Assembly: GCA_045654645.1 (NCBI GenBank)
Contig: JAZONR010000052.1
Span: 1 to 11,048, forward strand
Direction of reading: 5' to 3'
DNA: 11,048 nt
Source: HGM04593 sp045654645
GTDB taxonomy: Bacteria; Bacteroidota; Bacteroidia; Bacteroidales; Bacteroidaceae
Under the pieces are notes generated by a model, which had not been told where the DNA came from, did no database searches, and worked only from the letters and a program-made list of their open reading frames with translations. Below are positions 1-5,954 of this stretch, piece after piece. Numbering within the stretch: the first letter of the stretch is position 1; every line of letters begins with the position of its first letter. A program made the translations under genes and the position numbers.

Positions 1-357
1 GGTCCTGCACAGTTCATCAAGTTGAAGGATGCTAACAATGGTGTAGCTGCTACTGCTTGGGTGAGCGCTGCTACTATCGATGGCAACAAGGTTACATTCG
101 TATTCGAGATGAACGCTGCTATCACAAAGACCGGTACATACACATTTGAGATTCCCGCAGGTCTCATCAAGGCTACAGACGGCGAGGAGTTTGCAGGTCA
201 GACATTCACATTCCAGGTTGAGGAGACATTGGCTATTGAAGATGTTGAGACCGAGAACGAGAACAATGTTATCTATGACCTTTCAGGCCGTCGCATTGTA
301 GAAATCACAAAGTCAGGTATCTACATTATAAACGGCAAAAAGATGTTTGTTAAGTAA
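1..357 (+). CDS. C-terminal end of a secreted or surface beta-rich protein with a Bacteroidales C-terminal tail (partial, 5' end outside window)
   Basis: The reading frame is open from base 1 and ends with TAA at 355-357, so the start lies outside the window; the TTG at 22 is only an internal codon. The visible 118 residues contain an Ig-like beta-strand pattern (a GTYTFEIPAGL motif followed by FAGQTFTFQV), common in large repeat-containing surface proteins of Bacteroidales. The last ~30 residues carry IYDLSGRRI and GIYIINGKK, resembling type IX secretion C-terminal sorting tails. Similar tails also occur in gut Bacteroidales in which type IX secretion is doubtful, so use for secretion is an inference. 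The neighbouring gene downstream ends in a near-identical tail, suggesting the two products are handled the same way. The function of the missing N-terminal part cannot be judged. A strong terminator follows within 30 bases. Confidence 0.8.
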   Translation, partial: GPAQFIKLKDANNGVAATAWVSAATIDGNKVTFVFEMNAAITKTGTYTFEIPAGLIKATDGEEFAGQTFTFQVEETLAIEDVETENENNVIYDLSGRRIVEITKSGIYIINGKKMFVK

Positions 358-385
358 CTTTTTAATAGAGTTAAACCCCATAGTA

Positions 386-420
386 GGTCAGGAGCAAAAT
401 TTTGCTCCTGACCTTTTTTA
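386..420 (+). terminator. Rho-independent terminator after the first gene
   Basis: Bases 386-399 and 400-413 form a perfect 14-bp inverted repeat (arm GGTCAGGAGCAAAA), followed directly by six T at 414-419. The central AAAATTTT would supply the loop. It sits 28 bases after the stop codon of the first gene and isolates it from the following gene. Confidence 0.9.
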
Positions 421-465
421 TATTAGAAAACTATGGAAATCTTATAAAGGAAAGGGTTTTTTCAA

Positions 466-473
466 TAAATTTG
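466..473 (+). promoter_or_regulatory. Bacteroidota-type promoter -7 element for the 454-aa secreted protein gene
   Basis: TAAATTTG matches the Bacteroidota -7 consensus TAnnTTTG exactly. No convincing TTTG -33 box is seen 19-21 bases upstream. The resulting leader would be about 75-80 bases before the ATG at 558, and the preceding terminator argues that this gene needs its own promoter. Confidence 0.55.
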
Positions 474-557
474 CACATTGATAGAATGTCTACTTATCAC
501 ATAAAACACCTTTGGCAAGTTTTAACTAAAAAACATAACATATAAACATTTTCGCTT

Positions 558-1922
558 ATGAGAAAATTTACACTATTCTTGGCATTGATGGTAACCGTTG
601 CAACATCGGTATATGCACAGGCAACCCTCAATGAAACTGTTGTATATGACTTCGCAAACAATATTCTGGAAATCCCCGGATATGATATGGTTAATTTCCG
701 TGGTGTGAAGACTGCCGAAACATATACAGACGGTACTGTGAGCATCACTATTGACCCTACAGCAAACAAGGGTGAGTTCTACTACGAGAATGGCTATCTG
801 CGCATTGCAAAGCCCGGTTCAAAGATTATCCTTCCTGCATTTGATTTTGCAGTTGAGAAGATTGAGGTTATTGGCCACCCATCAGCTACAAGCTATCAGA
901 ATGTTGATATGAATGTATATGTTGGCGGCAAGGCTGTCAGCACTGCCTGCATAGGCTCAACCGAAACATATACATATGAAATTGCGGCGGACAAGCAGGA
1001 GGCCGGCAACGTATATGAGCTTGTCATTGGTTCAAATGGCGGCAACTACTCAAGCATTATGTTCATCACCTATATAAAGGTCTACCCAAGAGACAACAAG
1101 CTAGAGGCTCCTGAGTTTGACCTCACAAGCGGTGTTTACGTTGGCGAACAGAGTGTAAATGTACACTCTGCTACTTCAGACATTGAGGGTGTAACAGATG
1201 TTACATACTACTACACCACCGACGGCAACGAGCCTACTGTTGATGATGAGGAGAGCGATGGCACAATAACTATTAGCGAAAGCTGCACACTCAAGGCAAT
1301 CGTGGAACTCACATACGGAGGTAAAACCTATGTCAGCTCCTCTACAACAGCTAAATACATTATCAGCGAAGAGGTAACATCTCACAAAGCAACTTCTGTT
1401 GAGAGCGGCAACTACTTCATTGTAGCAAATGGCTATGTAGCAACCCCCATCAAGGGAACAACCCTGCCTGCAAAGGAGACAACCATTAACGGCAATGATG
1501 TAACAGATGCTGCTTACTACGCAGTAACACTGGAGAAGGCTGATGAAGGCTACTACATCAAGGATGTGAATGGCAGCTACATCTACACAACAGTGATGAA
1601 CACCGAAAGAATATATGCCGGTTCAAGCCCCACAGCTTGGACAATAGAATTTACCGATGATGAGAACAACAGTGCAATGATTGTTTGCAACGGCCTTGCC
1701 CTCATATACCTGAATGGCGAATTCGTTGTGCGCCCCATTGCCGAGATACCTGCCGAAGCAGTTCTACCCACATTGTACGGTATACAGGCTACAGGCATAG
1801 ACAATGTTATAGCAAATGGTGAGACTGTCAAAAACATCTACGACCTACTGGGCCGCAAGATAGAGCAGATAACCAACAAAGGCATCTACATTGTAAACGG
1901 TAAGAAGGTATTGGTTAAGTAA
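558..1922 (+). CDS. Secreted multidomain protein with a chitobiase/beta-hexosaminidase C-terminal-type domain and C-terminal sorting-like tail
   Basis: A 454-aa product. Residues 1-20 are a signal peptide (MRKFTLFLAL start, likely cleavage after SVYA). Residues ~22-178 are beta-rich without a motif I recognise, possibly a jelly-roll. Residues ~183-268 resemble the chitobiase/beta-hexosaminidase C-terminal (CHB_HEX_C) fold, with PEFDLTSGVY, the hallmark TTDGNEPT and a late TLKAIV strand. Residues ~283-400 form a further beta-rich segment (GNYFIVANGY, GYYIKDVNGSYIY), perhaps a trefoil-like binding domain. Residues ~412-454 are the tail with IYDLLGRKI and GIYIVNGKK. No catalytic domain is visible, so a binding or surface role is likelier than an enzyme; CHB_HEX_C is an accessory module. 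The ATG at 558 gives a clean signal peptide. The gene is monocistronic, with its own promoter and terminator. The tail matches the upstream gene, suggesting tandem paralogous or co-secreted proteins. Confidence 0.85.
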   Translation: MRKFTLFLALMVTVATSVYAQATLNETVVYDFANNILEIPGYDMVNFRGVKTAETYTDGTVSITIDPTANKGEFYYENGYLRIAKPGSKIILPAFDFAVEKIEVIGHPSATSYQNVDMNVYVGGKAVSTACIGSTETYTYEIAADKQEAGNVYELVIGSNGGNYSSIMFITYIKVYPRDNKLEAPEFDLTSGVYVGEQSVNVHSATSDIEGVTDVTYYYTTDGNEPTVDDEESDGTITISESCTLKAIVELTYGGKTYVSSSTTAKYIISEEVTSHKATSVESGNYFIVANGYVATPIKGTTLPAKETTINGNDVTDAAYYAVTLEKADEGYYIKDVNGSYIYTTVMNTERIYAGSSPTAWTIEFTDDENNSAMIVCNGLALIYLNGEFVVRPIAEIPAEAVLPTLYGIQATGIDNVIANGETVKNIYDLLGRKIEQITNKGIYIVNGKKVLVK

Positions 1923-1940
1923 CTATCAACCAAAAAGCCA

Positions 1941-1987
1941 ATAAAGATTATCCGTGCCGGGGATTCCTCGGCACGGATAATCTTTAT
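1941..1987. terminator. Bidirectional terminator between convergent genes
   Basis: Bases 1941-1959 (ATAAAGATTATCCGTGCCG) pair perfectly with 1969-1987. The inner bases 1960-1962 can pair with 1966-1968, giving about 22 base pairs around a tiny ATT loop. The arms begin with an A-rich and end with a T-rich segment, so either strand gives a hairpin ending in U-rich sequence. It lies between the 454-aa protein gene on plus and the five-gene run on minus, where a shared terminator is expected. Confidence 0.85.
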
Positions 1988-2009
1988 ACCTACAAACAAG
2001 AGCAACTGA

Positions 2010-2309
2010 CTACCACAAACCACACGCCACAGGCAACAACCTTGTCTCTTGCGGCCATTCGGGCAAATAAAAAACAGGACAAGGGCTGCACCCGGCACTC
2101 TCCCAGTCTATCCCGCGCACCTGTTCAAACTCGGGCGGACCAAATGCAAACGAGCGACCATAGAGCATTAGTGCACCCCGCATAGCATCATACCGCCATA
2201 ACCCGCCACCAAAAGGGCAGCTATCACCCCACCCCAATAACTCGCGATGTTGGTACACATTACCAAAAACCATCACACCGTTCTGATTAATTATAAATTT
2301 CTGATACAT
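2010..2309 (-). CDS. Uncharacterised 99-aa protein translationally coupled to crcB
   Basis: I do not recognise a named family. The 99-aa product has no signal peptide and no membrane segment. It begins with short beta strands (KFIINQNGVMVFGNVY), then a glycine cluster with tryptophan (GGGLW, residues 34-38), then YGRSFAFGPP (50-59), an IDWE motif (67-70) and a Pro/Trp-rich end. It has four cysteines (31, 74, 77, 96). The composition suggests a small compact cytoplasmic domain. Its ATG (2307-2309) shares one base with the crcB stop codon (TAATG), so it is probably translated by ribosomes finishing crcB and belongs to the same operon as the last gene. The TAG stop is followed 23 bases on by the bidirectional terminator. 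The coupling, complete frame and flanking signals support a real gene; the function is unknown. Confidence 0.75.
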   Translation of the reverse strand: MYQKFIINQNGVMVFGNVYQHRELLGWGDSCPFGGGLWRYDAMRGALMLYGRSFAFGPPEFEQVRGIDWESAGCSPCPVFYLPEWPQETRLLPVACGLW

Positions 2310-2689
2310 TACACCAACAGCTCAACAATCCAATAACCCAATGCCACCAGAGCCACACCAATGACAATGCTGCCTACCGCATAAAGGAGAAAAGAAGCGA
2401 TATTCCACTCTTGCAACATAAGCAGCCCTTCGTTGGCAAAGGCCGAAAAAGTTGTGAAACCACCACAAAAACCTGTTGCAAGCAACAGGAAAATATTTTG
2501 CGAAACAGCACCGGAACGTGAGAATAGCGCACACACAACACCAATCAGAAAGCAACCTATGAGATTAACCGCAAGCGTGGCCCAGGGAAAAGACGAAGTA
2601 CAACCACTCTTCACAAGCAAAGATACCGCATAGCGCAAGGCACCCCCAAAAAAGCTACCAATGCCTACAAGCAGAACCGATTTTAACAT
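2309..2689 (-). CDS. crcB: Fluoride-specific ion channel CrcB/Fluc
   Basis: CrcB (Fluc) proteins are small inner-membrane channels that work as antiparallel dimers and let toxic fluoride leave the cytoplasm. The 126-aa product has the family's usual length and four hydrophobic helices. Diagnostic motifs are GGALRY (residues 15-20), the pore asparagine in VNLIGCFLIG (N42), and GFCGGFTTFSAF (73-84), which holds the TTFS sodium/pore break and the two phenylalanines (F81, F84) of the fluoride 'Phe box'. I start at the ATG at 2687-2689; an in-frame TTG at 2716 would add nine polar residues and overlap the preceding gene, so it is less likely. The chosen start lies 23 bases after the stop of the YgbA-like gene. 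The stop overlaps the start of the next gene by one base. I saw no fluoride riboswitch, so expression probably follows the operon promoter. Confidence 0.93.
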   Translation of the reverse strand: MLKSVLLVGIGSFFGGALRYAVSLLVKSGCTSSFPWATLAVNLIGCFLIGVVCALFSRSGAVSQNIFLLLATGFCGGFTTFSAFANEGLLMLQEWNIASFLLYAVGSIVIGVALVALGYWIVELLV

Positions 2690-2712
2690 ACAGCCATTCT
2701 TTATTAGGAAAA

Positions 2713-3009
2713 TCAACAGCCCAACAGATGCCTTATTGCAGCCAATGGGTCATATATTATCATACGAGGACCGGCCCAACGCATTACAGCTCGCATTTTT
2801 TCACGCATCTGCGGTTTATAGCAATGAATGGGGCACCTCTTGCAAGCCTTCTTGGCAGCGCCGAAACGACAGCGGTCGAGCCTTGCGTGAGCATACTCAA
2901 TGAGCTCGCTATACTCATCATTCACATAATTCAACCCTAACGCCTTGCGGCAATAGAGCTCAACCATTTTGGCTACAACGCGCTTCTCACGCTCAATACG
3001 ACCTTTCAT
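2713..3009 (-). CDS. YgbA-family (nitrous oxide-stimulated promoter) cysteine-rich protein
   Basis: The 98-aa product matches the family named after E. coli ygbA, whose promoter responds to nitric oxide through NsrR. Recognisable parts are the basic N-terminus MKGRIEREKR, the cysteine cluster C47, C56, C59, C63 in a CKRCPIHCYKP context, and the conserved MRAVMRWAGPRM (residues 72-83) followed by an AIRHLL end. The Cx2Cx3C spacing plus C47 suggests a metal or iron-sulfur site; this is inference. It is soluble, with no signal peptide. The ATG at 3007-3009 lies two bases after the TAA of the DUF1294 gene, so it is within the operon. In enterobacteria the family is linked to recovery from nitrosative stress; no NO-responsive operator can be identified here. 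The length is normal. Confidence 0.88.
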   Translation of the reverse strand: MKGRIEREKRVVAKMVELYCRKALGLNYVNDEYSELIEYAHARLDRCRFGAAKKACKRCPIHCYKPQMREKMRAVMRWAGPRMIIYDPLAAIRHLLGC

Positions 3010-3011
3010 CT

Positions 3012-3287
3012 TTATAAACTACGGCAAATTAAAAAGCAACACAAAAGCTGCAACACAATTAAAGCAGGCACTCCATAGCGAAATTTCCAATGCAACGTCT
3101 TGTGGCACCACACCTTCATCCCCAACAAGGCACCAACGCTTCCGCCCGCTGCGGCAAGCAACAACAGATTGGTTTCGGAAACACGCCATCCACCCTTCAC
3201 AGCCTTTAATTTATCTACTCCATAGATTAAAAAGGAGAACGTGTTTATTGCAGCAAAATAAATAAACAAAGCCTCAGGCATAACCAT
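3012..3287 (-). CDS. DUF1294 family small membrane protein
   Basis: The 91-aa product matches DUF1294, a family of unknown function. Visible hallmarks are the N-terminal helix with N15, the DK pair (D25-K26) in GVDKLKA, RVSE (35-38), the GG pair at 48-49, and the CHKT segment (61-64) before a final hydrophobic helix. Three hydrophobic stretches (about 5-24, 41-57, 72-88) predict an inner-membrane protein. I use the ATG at 3285-3287, preceded by a purine-rich GAGGG; a GTG at 3288-3290 and an ATG at 3279-3281 are alternatives. It follows the transporter gene by only a few bases and precedes the YgbA-like gene by two, so it is co-transcribed. A partner role with the neighbours is possible but not shown by the sequence. 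Confidence 0.85.
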   Translation of the reverse strand: MVMPEALFIYFAAINTFSFLIYGVDKLKAVKGGWRVSETNLLLLAAAGGSVGALLGMKVWCHKTLHWKFRYGVPALIVLQLLCCFLICRSL

Positions 3288-3294
3288 CACCCTC

Positions 3295-4224
3295 TCACTC
3301 CTTTCTGTAATTTATCACAAACACACCGCACATTGCCATTAGAGCCGCAACTGCATATTTCCAATAGAAAGGCTCGCCAAGGCATAGGCACGATGTAACG
3401 GCACCCACCACAGGAATTAGAGAATTGAATATCGCAACCTTGCCCACAGGATTGCAAGTGAGCAACTTGTTATAGAGAGTGAAACCGAGTGCCGAAATAG
3501 AGACAAGCAAGAACAACAGCACACAACCCCACAACGTAACCACCGGCAACTCGCCACCCATAAGCACCCCCGGCACCAGCAACATCACACCGCCAAAAGC
3601 CAAACTATACCCCGTGCCAACAAAAACATCAACCCTTTGCCCAAGCCCTCGGGTCATAAGCCCGGCCAATGTGGCACATAGAGCATTCAGGATAATCATA
3701 CCATCACCCATAAAGGTGAATGTACCACTCTCGCCACCACCGGTATTCAGTAGCATTATACCGGCAAAACCTATTGTACAGCCAAAAATCTTGCGAACGG
3801 TGAGCCTGTCGCTCTTGAAAAAGAGACAAGCAAAAAGCACAAGCATAAAAGTGCCCAAGGAATTCAATATGGCTGCACGAGCGCCCGCACTGTAGGAGAG
3901 TCCCACATAAAAGAAATAGTAGTGCAAACCGGTATTGAGCAGCGAAAACAGCAACACATAGGCCCAACCACCGCTACCCGCCACCGCAAAGCGTCGCCCG
4001 CTTGCAGCAGCAATAACAAGCACAATGCAGCCGGCAATGCAAAAACGTATGCCGGCAAAAAGCATCTTGCTGCCAGTCATCGTTTGTGTTATACCAAACT
4101 CATTAAAACCAATCTTTATCAACGGATAGGCCCAGCCCCACGCCACAGCAGCTGTGAGTGCAAGAAGAGGCACCCACACAGGGTGCTGAAAAAACGGAAT
4201 CCTTGTAACTCGGTTATCTGTCAT
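3295..4224 (-). CDS. EamA/DMT-superfamily transporter
   Basis: The 309-aa product has about ten hydrophobic helices in two homologous EamA halves (roughly residues 15-145 and 165-305), the usual size and layout of drug/metabolite transporter superfamily permeases. The first half carries the typical WGWAYPLIKIG helix and the GIRFCIAG segment; the second half ends in a GEPFYWKY loop and a GVFVINYRK tail, both typical of EamA proteins. Members export amino acids, metabolites or drugs; the substrate cannot be told here. I start at the ATG at 4222-4224: the promoter -7 element (4244-4251) lies just upstream, which rules out the in-frame GTG at 4264-4266 because that would precede the promoter. It is the first gene of the five-gene minus-strand operon. 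Its TGA stop lies seven bases before the next start. Confidence 0.9.
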   Translation of the reverse strand: MTDNRVTRIPFFQHPVWVPLLALTAAVAWGWAYPLIKIGFNEFGITQTMTGSKMLFAGIRFCIAGCIVLVIAAASGRRFAVAGSGGWAYVLLFSLLNTGLHYYFFYVGLSYSAGARAAILNSLGTFMLVLFACLFFKSDRLTVRKIFGCTIGFAGIMLLNTGGGESGTFTFMGDGMIILNALCATLAGLMTRGLGQRVDVFVGTGYSLAFGGVMLLVPGVLMGGELPVVTLWGCVLLFLLVSISALGFTLYNKLLTCNPVGKVAIFNSLIPVVGAVTSCLCLGEPFYWKYAVAALMAMCGVFVINYRKE

Positions 4225-4243
4225 CTGTATCTTTTTCCCAATG

Positions 4244-4251
4244 CAAAGATA
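4244..4251 (-). promoter_or_regulatory. Promoter -7 element for the five-gene minus-strand operon
   Basis: Read on the minus strand, TATCTTTG matches TAnnTTTG exactly. The -33 side is weak (a CTTG about 17 bases upstream). Transcription would begin roughly 10-15 bases before the ATG at 4224, so the leader is very short, and the site decides the start of the EamA gene. Confidence 0.7.
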
Positions 4252-4324
4252 GCTTTGAAATCCCACTGCAAGCGCAGCAGGTTATCTGATTAACAATTCT
4301 TAACACAAAATGATTAAACAAACA

Positions 4325-4422
4325 GCCCTCCAAAATTGTTATCAAAGAGTAACTTTATACTTTAGAGGGCGGCTGCGCACAATGATGTTGTTTTGTGATT
4401 GATGATACTGCGCAGCCGGCCC
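4325..4422. other. Structured intergenic region with two mutually exclusive inverted repeats
   Basis: GGCTGCGCA (4371-4379) pairs with TGCGCAGCC (4409-4417) around a 29-base loop. GGGC (4367-4370) extends this by pairing with GCCC (4419-4422), leaving one bulged G. GCCCTC (4325-4330) also pairs with GAGGGC (4365-4370), with three more A-T pairs after one mismatch. The two structures compete for 4367-4370. It lies between the stop of the nucleotidyltransferase gene (4434) and the promoter of the EamA operon. On the minus strand it could end transcription of the nucleotidyltransferase gene, though no clean U-tract follows the first hairpin; only TGTTTGTTT follows the second. The rest of 4252-4433 holds no gene I can support. 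Confidence 0.5.
4358..4365 (+). promoter_or_regulatory. Possible plus-strand promoter -7 element in the intergenic region
   Basis: TACTTTAG differs from TAnnTTTG at one base. A TTG at 4336-4338 lies exactly 19 bases upstream, as expected for a -33 box. It would start an RNA near 4370, at the GC-rich hairpin and antisense to the 3' end of the nucleotidyltransferase gene. One mismatch and no plus-strand gene downstream make this tentative. Confidence 0.3.
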
Positions 4423-4433
4423 ATTTAATATCA

Positions 4434-5237
4434 TCAGACACCACGCTTAACAAACTCCTCGGCCGGCTGCAAAGCGTCAAGCTTACCCACATCAATAAAT
4501 TCCAACTCTTTTGCCACCGCCGCATAGATGGGATACTTGGCTGCAGCCCACATATAGAAACTCATAATGGGGAAACGGGTACCCAGTTCCTCATTAACGG
4601 GCAGCCCCTTCGCTCTAACATACTCCTCCATCAATCCAAGAACCTTGTCGCTCAAGATGTGTATACCCGAAAAAGCCAATGCACGGCACTGCTGTGGCTC
4701 AATGCCGGGCAATGCAATGCAGTGGTCGCCTGTGTCGGTATTCATCCAGCCCGCAAGGCGCATAGTATGAGGCTCAAACAGCAAAAAACGTGTAGTGTTG
4801 CGCTCACTGACCAACAAGGTTGCCAAGGCATCATCCTTCACCTGCGCTTCGAGCCACTTTATATCACAATTGGAAAGTATGTCCACATTGTGAATGAGAA
4901 AACGGCCGCAACCATTGAGAAACCTTTTGGCGTGCAACACGGCACCACCCGTCTCAAGCAACTGCGCACGTTCATCACTCAGTTCAAAAAGCATCTTTCC
5001 GTCGGTCATTTCATCTTTTGAGGAAACAATCCACTCCTGAGACGCAGCCCACTGCTCAATTTTGTCGGCAAAGTAGTGTATATTCACAACAGCCTCATCA
5101 ACACCCGACGCTTGCAGCTTGCGTGCGACGTGCTCAAGCAATGGCTTGCCACAAACAGGCACAAGCGCCTTGGGCAACACATCGGTGATAGGCTTGAGAC
5201 GGGTACCGAGACCCGCCGCAAAAATCATAGCTTTCAT
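4434..5237 (-). CDS. Sugar-1-phosphate nucleotidyltransferase (NTP_transferase family, MurU-like)
   Basis: The enzyme class couples an NTP to a sugar-1-phosphate, giving an NDP-sugar and pyrophosphate in the cytoplasm. The 267-aa product opens with the nucleotide-binding signature AAGLGTRLKPIT (residues 7-18) and PKALVPV (22-28), with K23 as the expected catalytic lysine. Further landmarks are ETGGAV (95-100), the metal-site aspartate in HNVDIL (D119), AFSGIHIL (188-195) and the closing FIDVGK (247-252). Length and motif order fit MurNAc-1-phosphate uridylyltransferase-like proteins, which act in peptidoglycan recycling with a kinase of the AmgK type; no such kinase is in the window, so the substrate stays open. 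The ATG at 5235-5237 starts directly at the conserved MKAMIFAAGLG. It has its own promoter, divergent from the DUF4199 operon. Confidence 0.87.
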   Translation of the reverse strand: MKAMIFAAGLGTRLKPITDVLPKALVPVCGKPLLEHVARKLQASGVDEAVVNIHYFADKIEQWAASQEWIVSSKDEMTDGKMLFELSDERAQLLETGGAVLHAKRFLNGCGRFLIHNVDILSNCDIKWLEAQVKDDALATLLVSERNTTRFLLFEPHTMRLAGWMNTDTGDHCIALPGIEPQQCRALAFSGIHILSDKVLGLMEEYVRAKGLPVNEELGTRFPIMSFYMWAAAKYPIYAAVAKELEFIDVGKLDALQPAEEFVKRGV

Positions 5238-5240
5238 TGA

Positions 5241-5281
5241 GATAAAATAGTTTGTCTACACGAAAGTAGTGCTATTTTGTC
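5241..5281. repeat. Inverted repeat in the leader of the nucleotidyltransferase gene
   Basis: GATAAAATAG (5241-5250) pairs with CTATTTTGTC (5272-5281), ten pairs including one G-T. Inside, CTAC (5256-5259) pairs with GTAG (5266-5269). It lies between the -7 element and the start codon on the minus strand and overlaps the -7 element by one base, so it could be an mRNA hairpin or a dyad operator. Confidence 0.45.
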
Positions 5282-5288
5282 AAAGATA
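5281..5288 (-). promoter_or_regulatory. Promoter -7 element for the nucleotidyltransferase gene
   Basis: TATCTTTG on the minus strand matches TAnnTTTG exactly and is the same octamer used by the EamA and rpsA promoters. No clear -33 TTTG is seen. The leader would be about 35-40 bases. Confidence 0.68.
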
Positions 5289-5388
5289 AAAATATCGGAG
5301 AGGAAATAACAGGCACTTTTATGCACTTTTTTCTTTATGTTCTACAATTTTACCTGAATATGTAGGGGAGTTCTTGCACGTTTTTTTG

Positions 5389-5396
5389 TATCTTCG
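5389..5396 (+). promoter_or_regulatory. Likely promoter -7 element for the DUF4199 to ApbE operon
   Basis: TATCTTCG is one base from TAnnTTTG and lies after a run of seven T. Transcription would begin about 15-20 bases before the ATG at 5420. The divergent -7 element of the nucleotidyltransferase gene is about 100 bases away. Confidence 0.5.
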
Positions 5397-5419
5397 CCTT
5401 CTCTAAATATTCAAAAATA

Positions 5420-5944
5420 ATGGAACAGACAAATACACAGAACTTCTACCAAAGAGCAATGTACTATGGCACGCTCTTGGGATTAGTTTGGAGCGTAATG
5501 TATGTACTCATCTTCAAGAGTATAGCAAGCCCGATGCTTATGAGTATCGCTCTTGCTCTATACATTGGCTCGCCATTCATTGCTGCGCGATACGCAAAAA
5601 GTTTCCGCGACAAAGAGTGTGGCGGCGTAATAAAATTTCCCCAAGCCTGGACTCTTCTGTTCTGCATCTATTTCTGCGCCACGCTCCTCAGCACGCTAAG
5701 CAACTATATCTACCTTAACTTCTTCGACCAGGGCTCTTTTCTGCTCAACGCCTACAATCTACTTGGCGAAACCATTGCAACCCCGGGCATTGAAGAGGCC
5801 GCAAAGGAGTCTCTGAAAGCAGTGCAGGAGCTTATGCAGCAAATGACAACAGGCGACATTGTCTGGAGCCAGTTCAGCAACAACGTGATGAGTTCACTCA
5901 CAGTGCCACCGATAATAGCACTGTTCATTAGAAAAACATATTAA
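5420..5944 (+). CDS. DUF4199 family membrane protein
   Basis: The 174-aa product has four predicted membrane helices (about residues 14-32, 36-56, 75-100 and 155-171) and an acidic-amphipathic stretch between the last two (about 105-150, EEAAKESLKAVQELMQQM). The layout, with two N-terminal helices, a short loop containing FRDKECGG, and a long insertion before the last helix, fits DUF4199, a Bacteroidota family of unknown function. DUF4199 genes commonly stand directly upstream of a GT2 glycosyltransferase in Bacteroidales, as here with a 10-base gap, so a membrane partner role for that enzyme is a reasonable inference. It is the first gene of the operon. The ATG at 5420 follows a likely promoter closely, and no other upstream start fits. 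Confidence 0.85.
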   Translation: MEQTNTQNFYQRAMYYGTLLGLVWSVMYVLIFKSIASPMLMSIALALYIGSPFIAARYAKSFRDKECGGVIKFPQAWTLLFCIYFCATLLSTLSNYIYLNFFDQGSFLLNAYNLLGETIATPGIEEAAKESLKAVQELMQQMTTGDIVWSQFSNNVMSSLTVPPIIALFIRKTY

Positions 5945-5954
5945 AATAGACAAT

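Noticed and set aside
558..1922. Assignment as a chitinase or hexosaminidase
   Set aside because: Only the accessory CHB_HEX_C-type module is seen; no glycoside hydrolase catalytic domain fits in the remaining length.
3479..3895. A 138-codon plus-strand open frame rich in Pro and Ser
   Set aside because: It is antisense to the EamA transporter and has no start signal or motif.
4395..5021. A 208-codon plus-strand open frame
   Set aside because: It lies antisense to the nucleotidyltransferase gene, whose motifs are clear; the product has no recognisable features and is a frame shadow.
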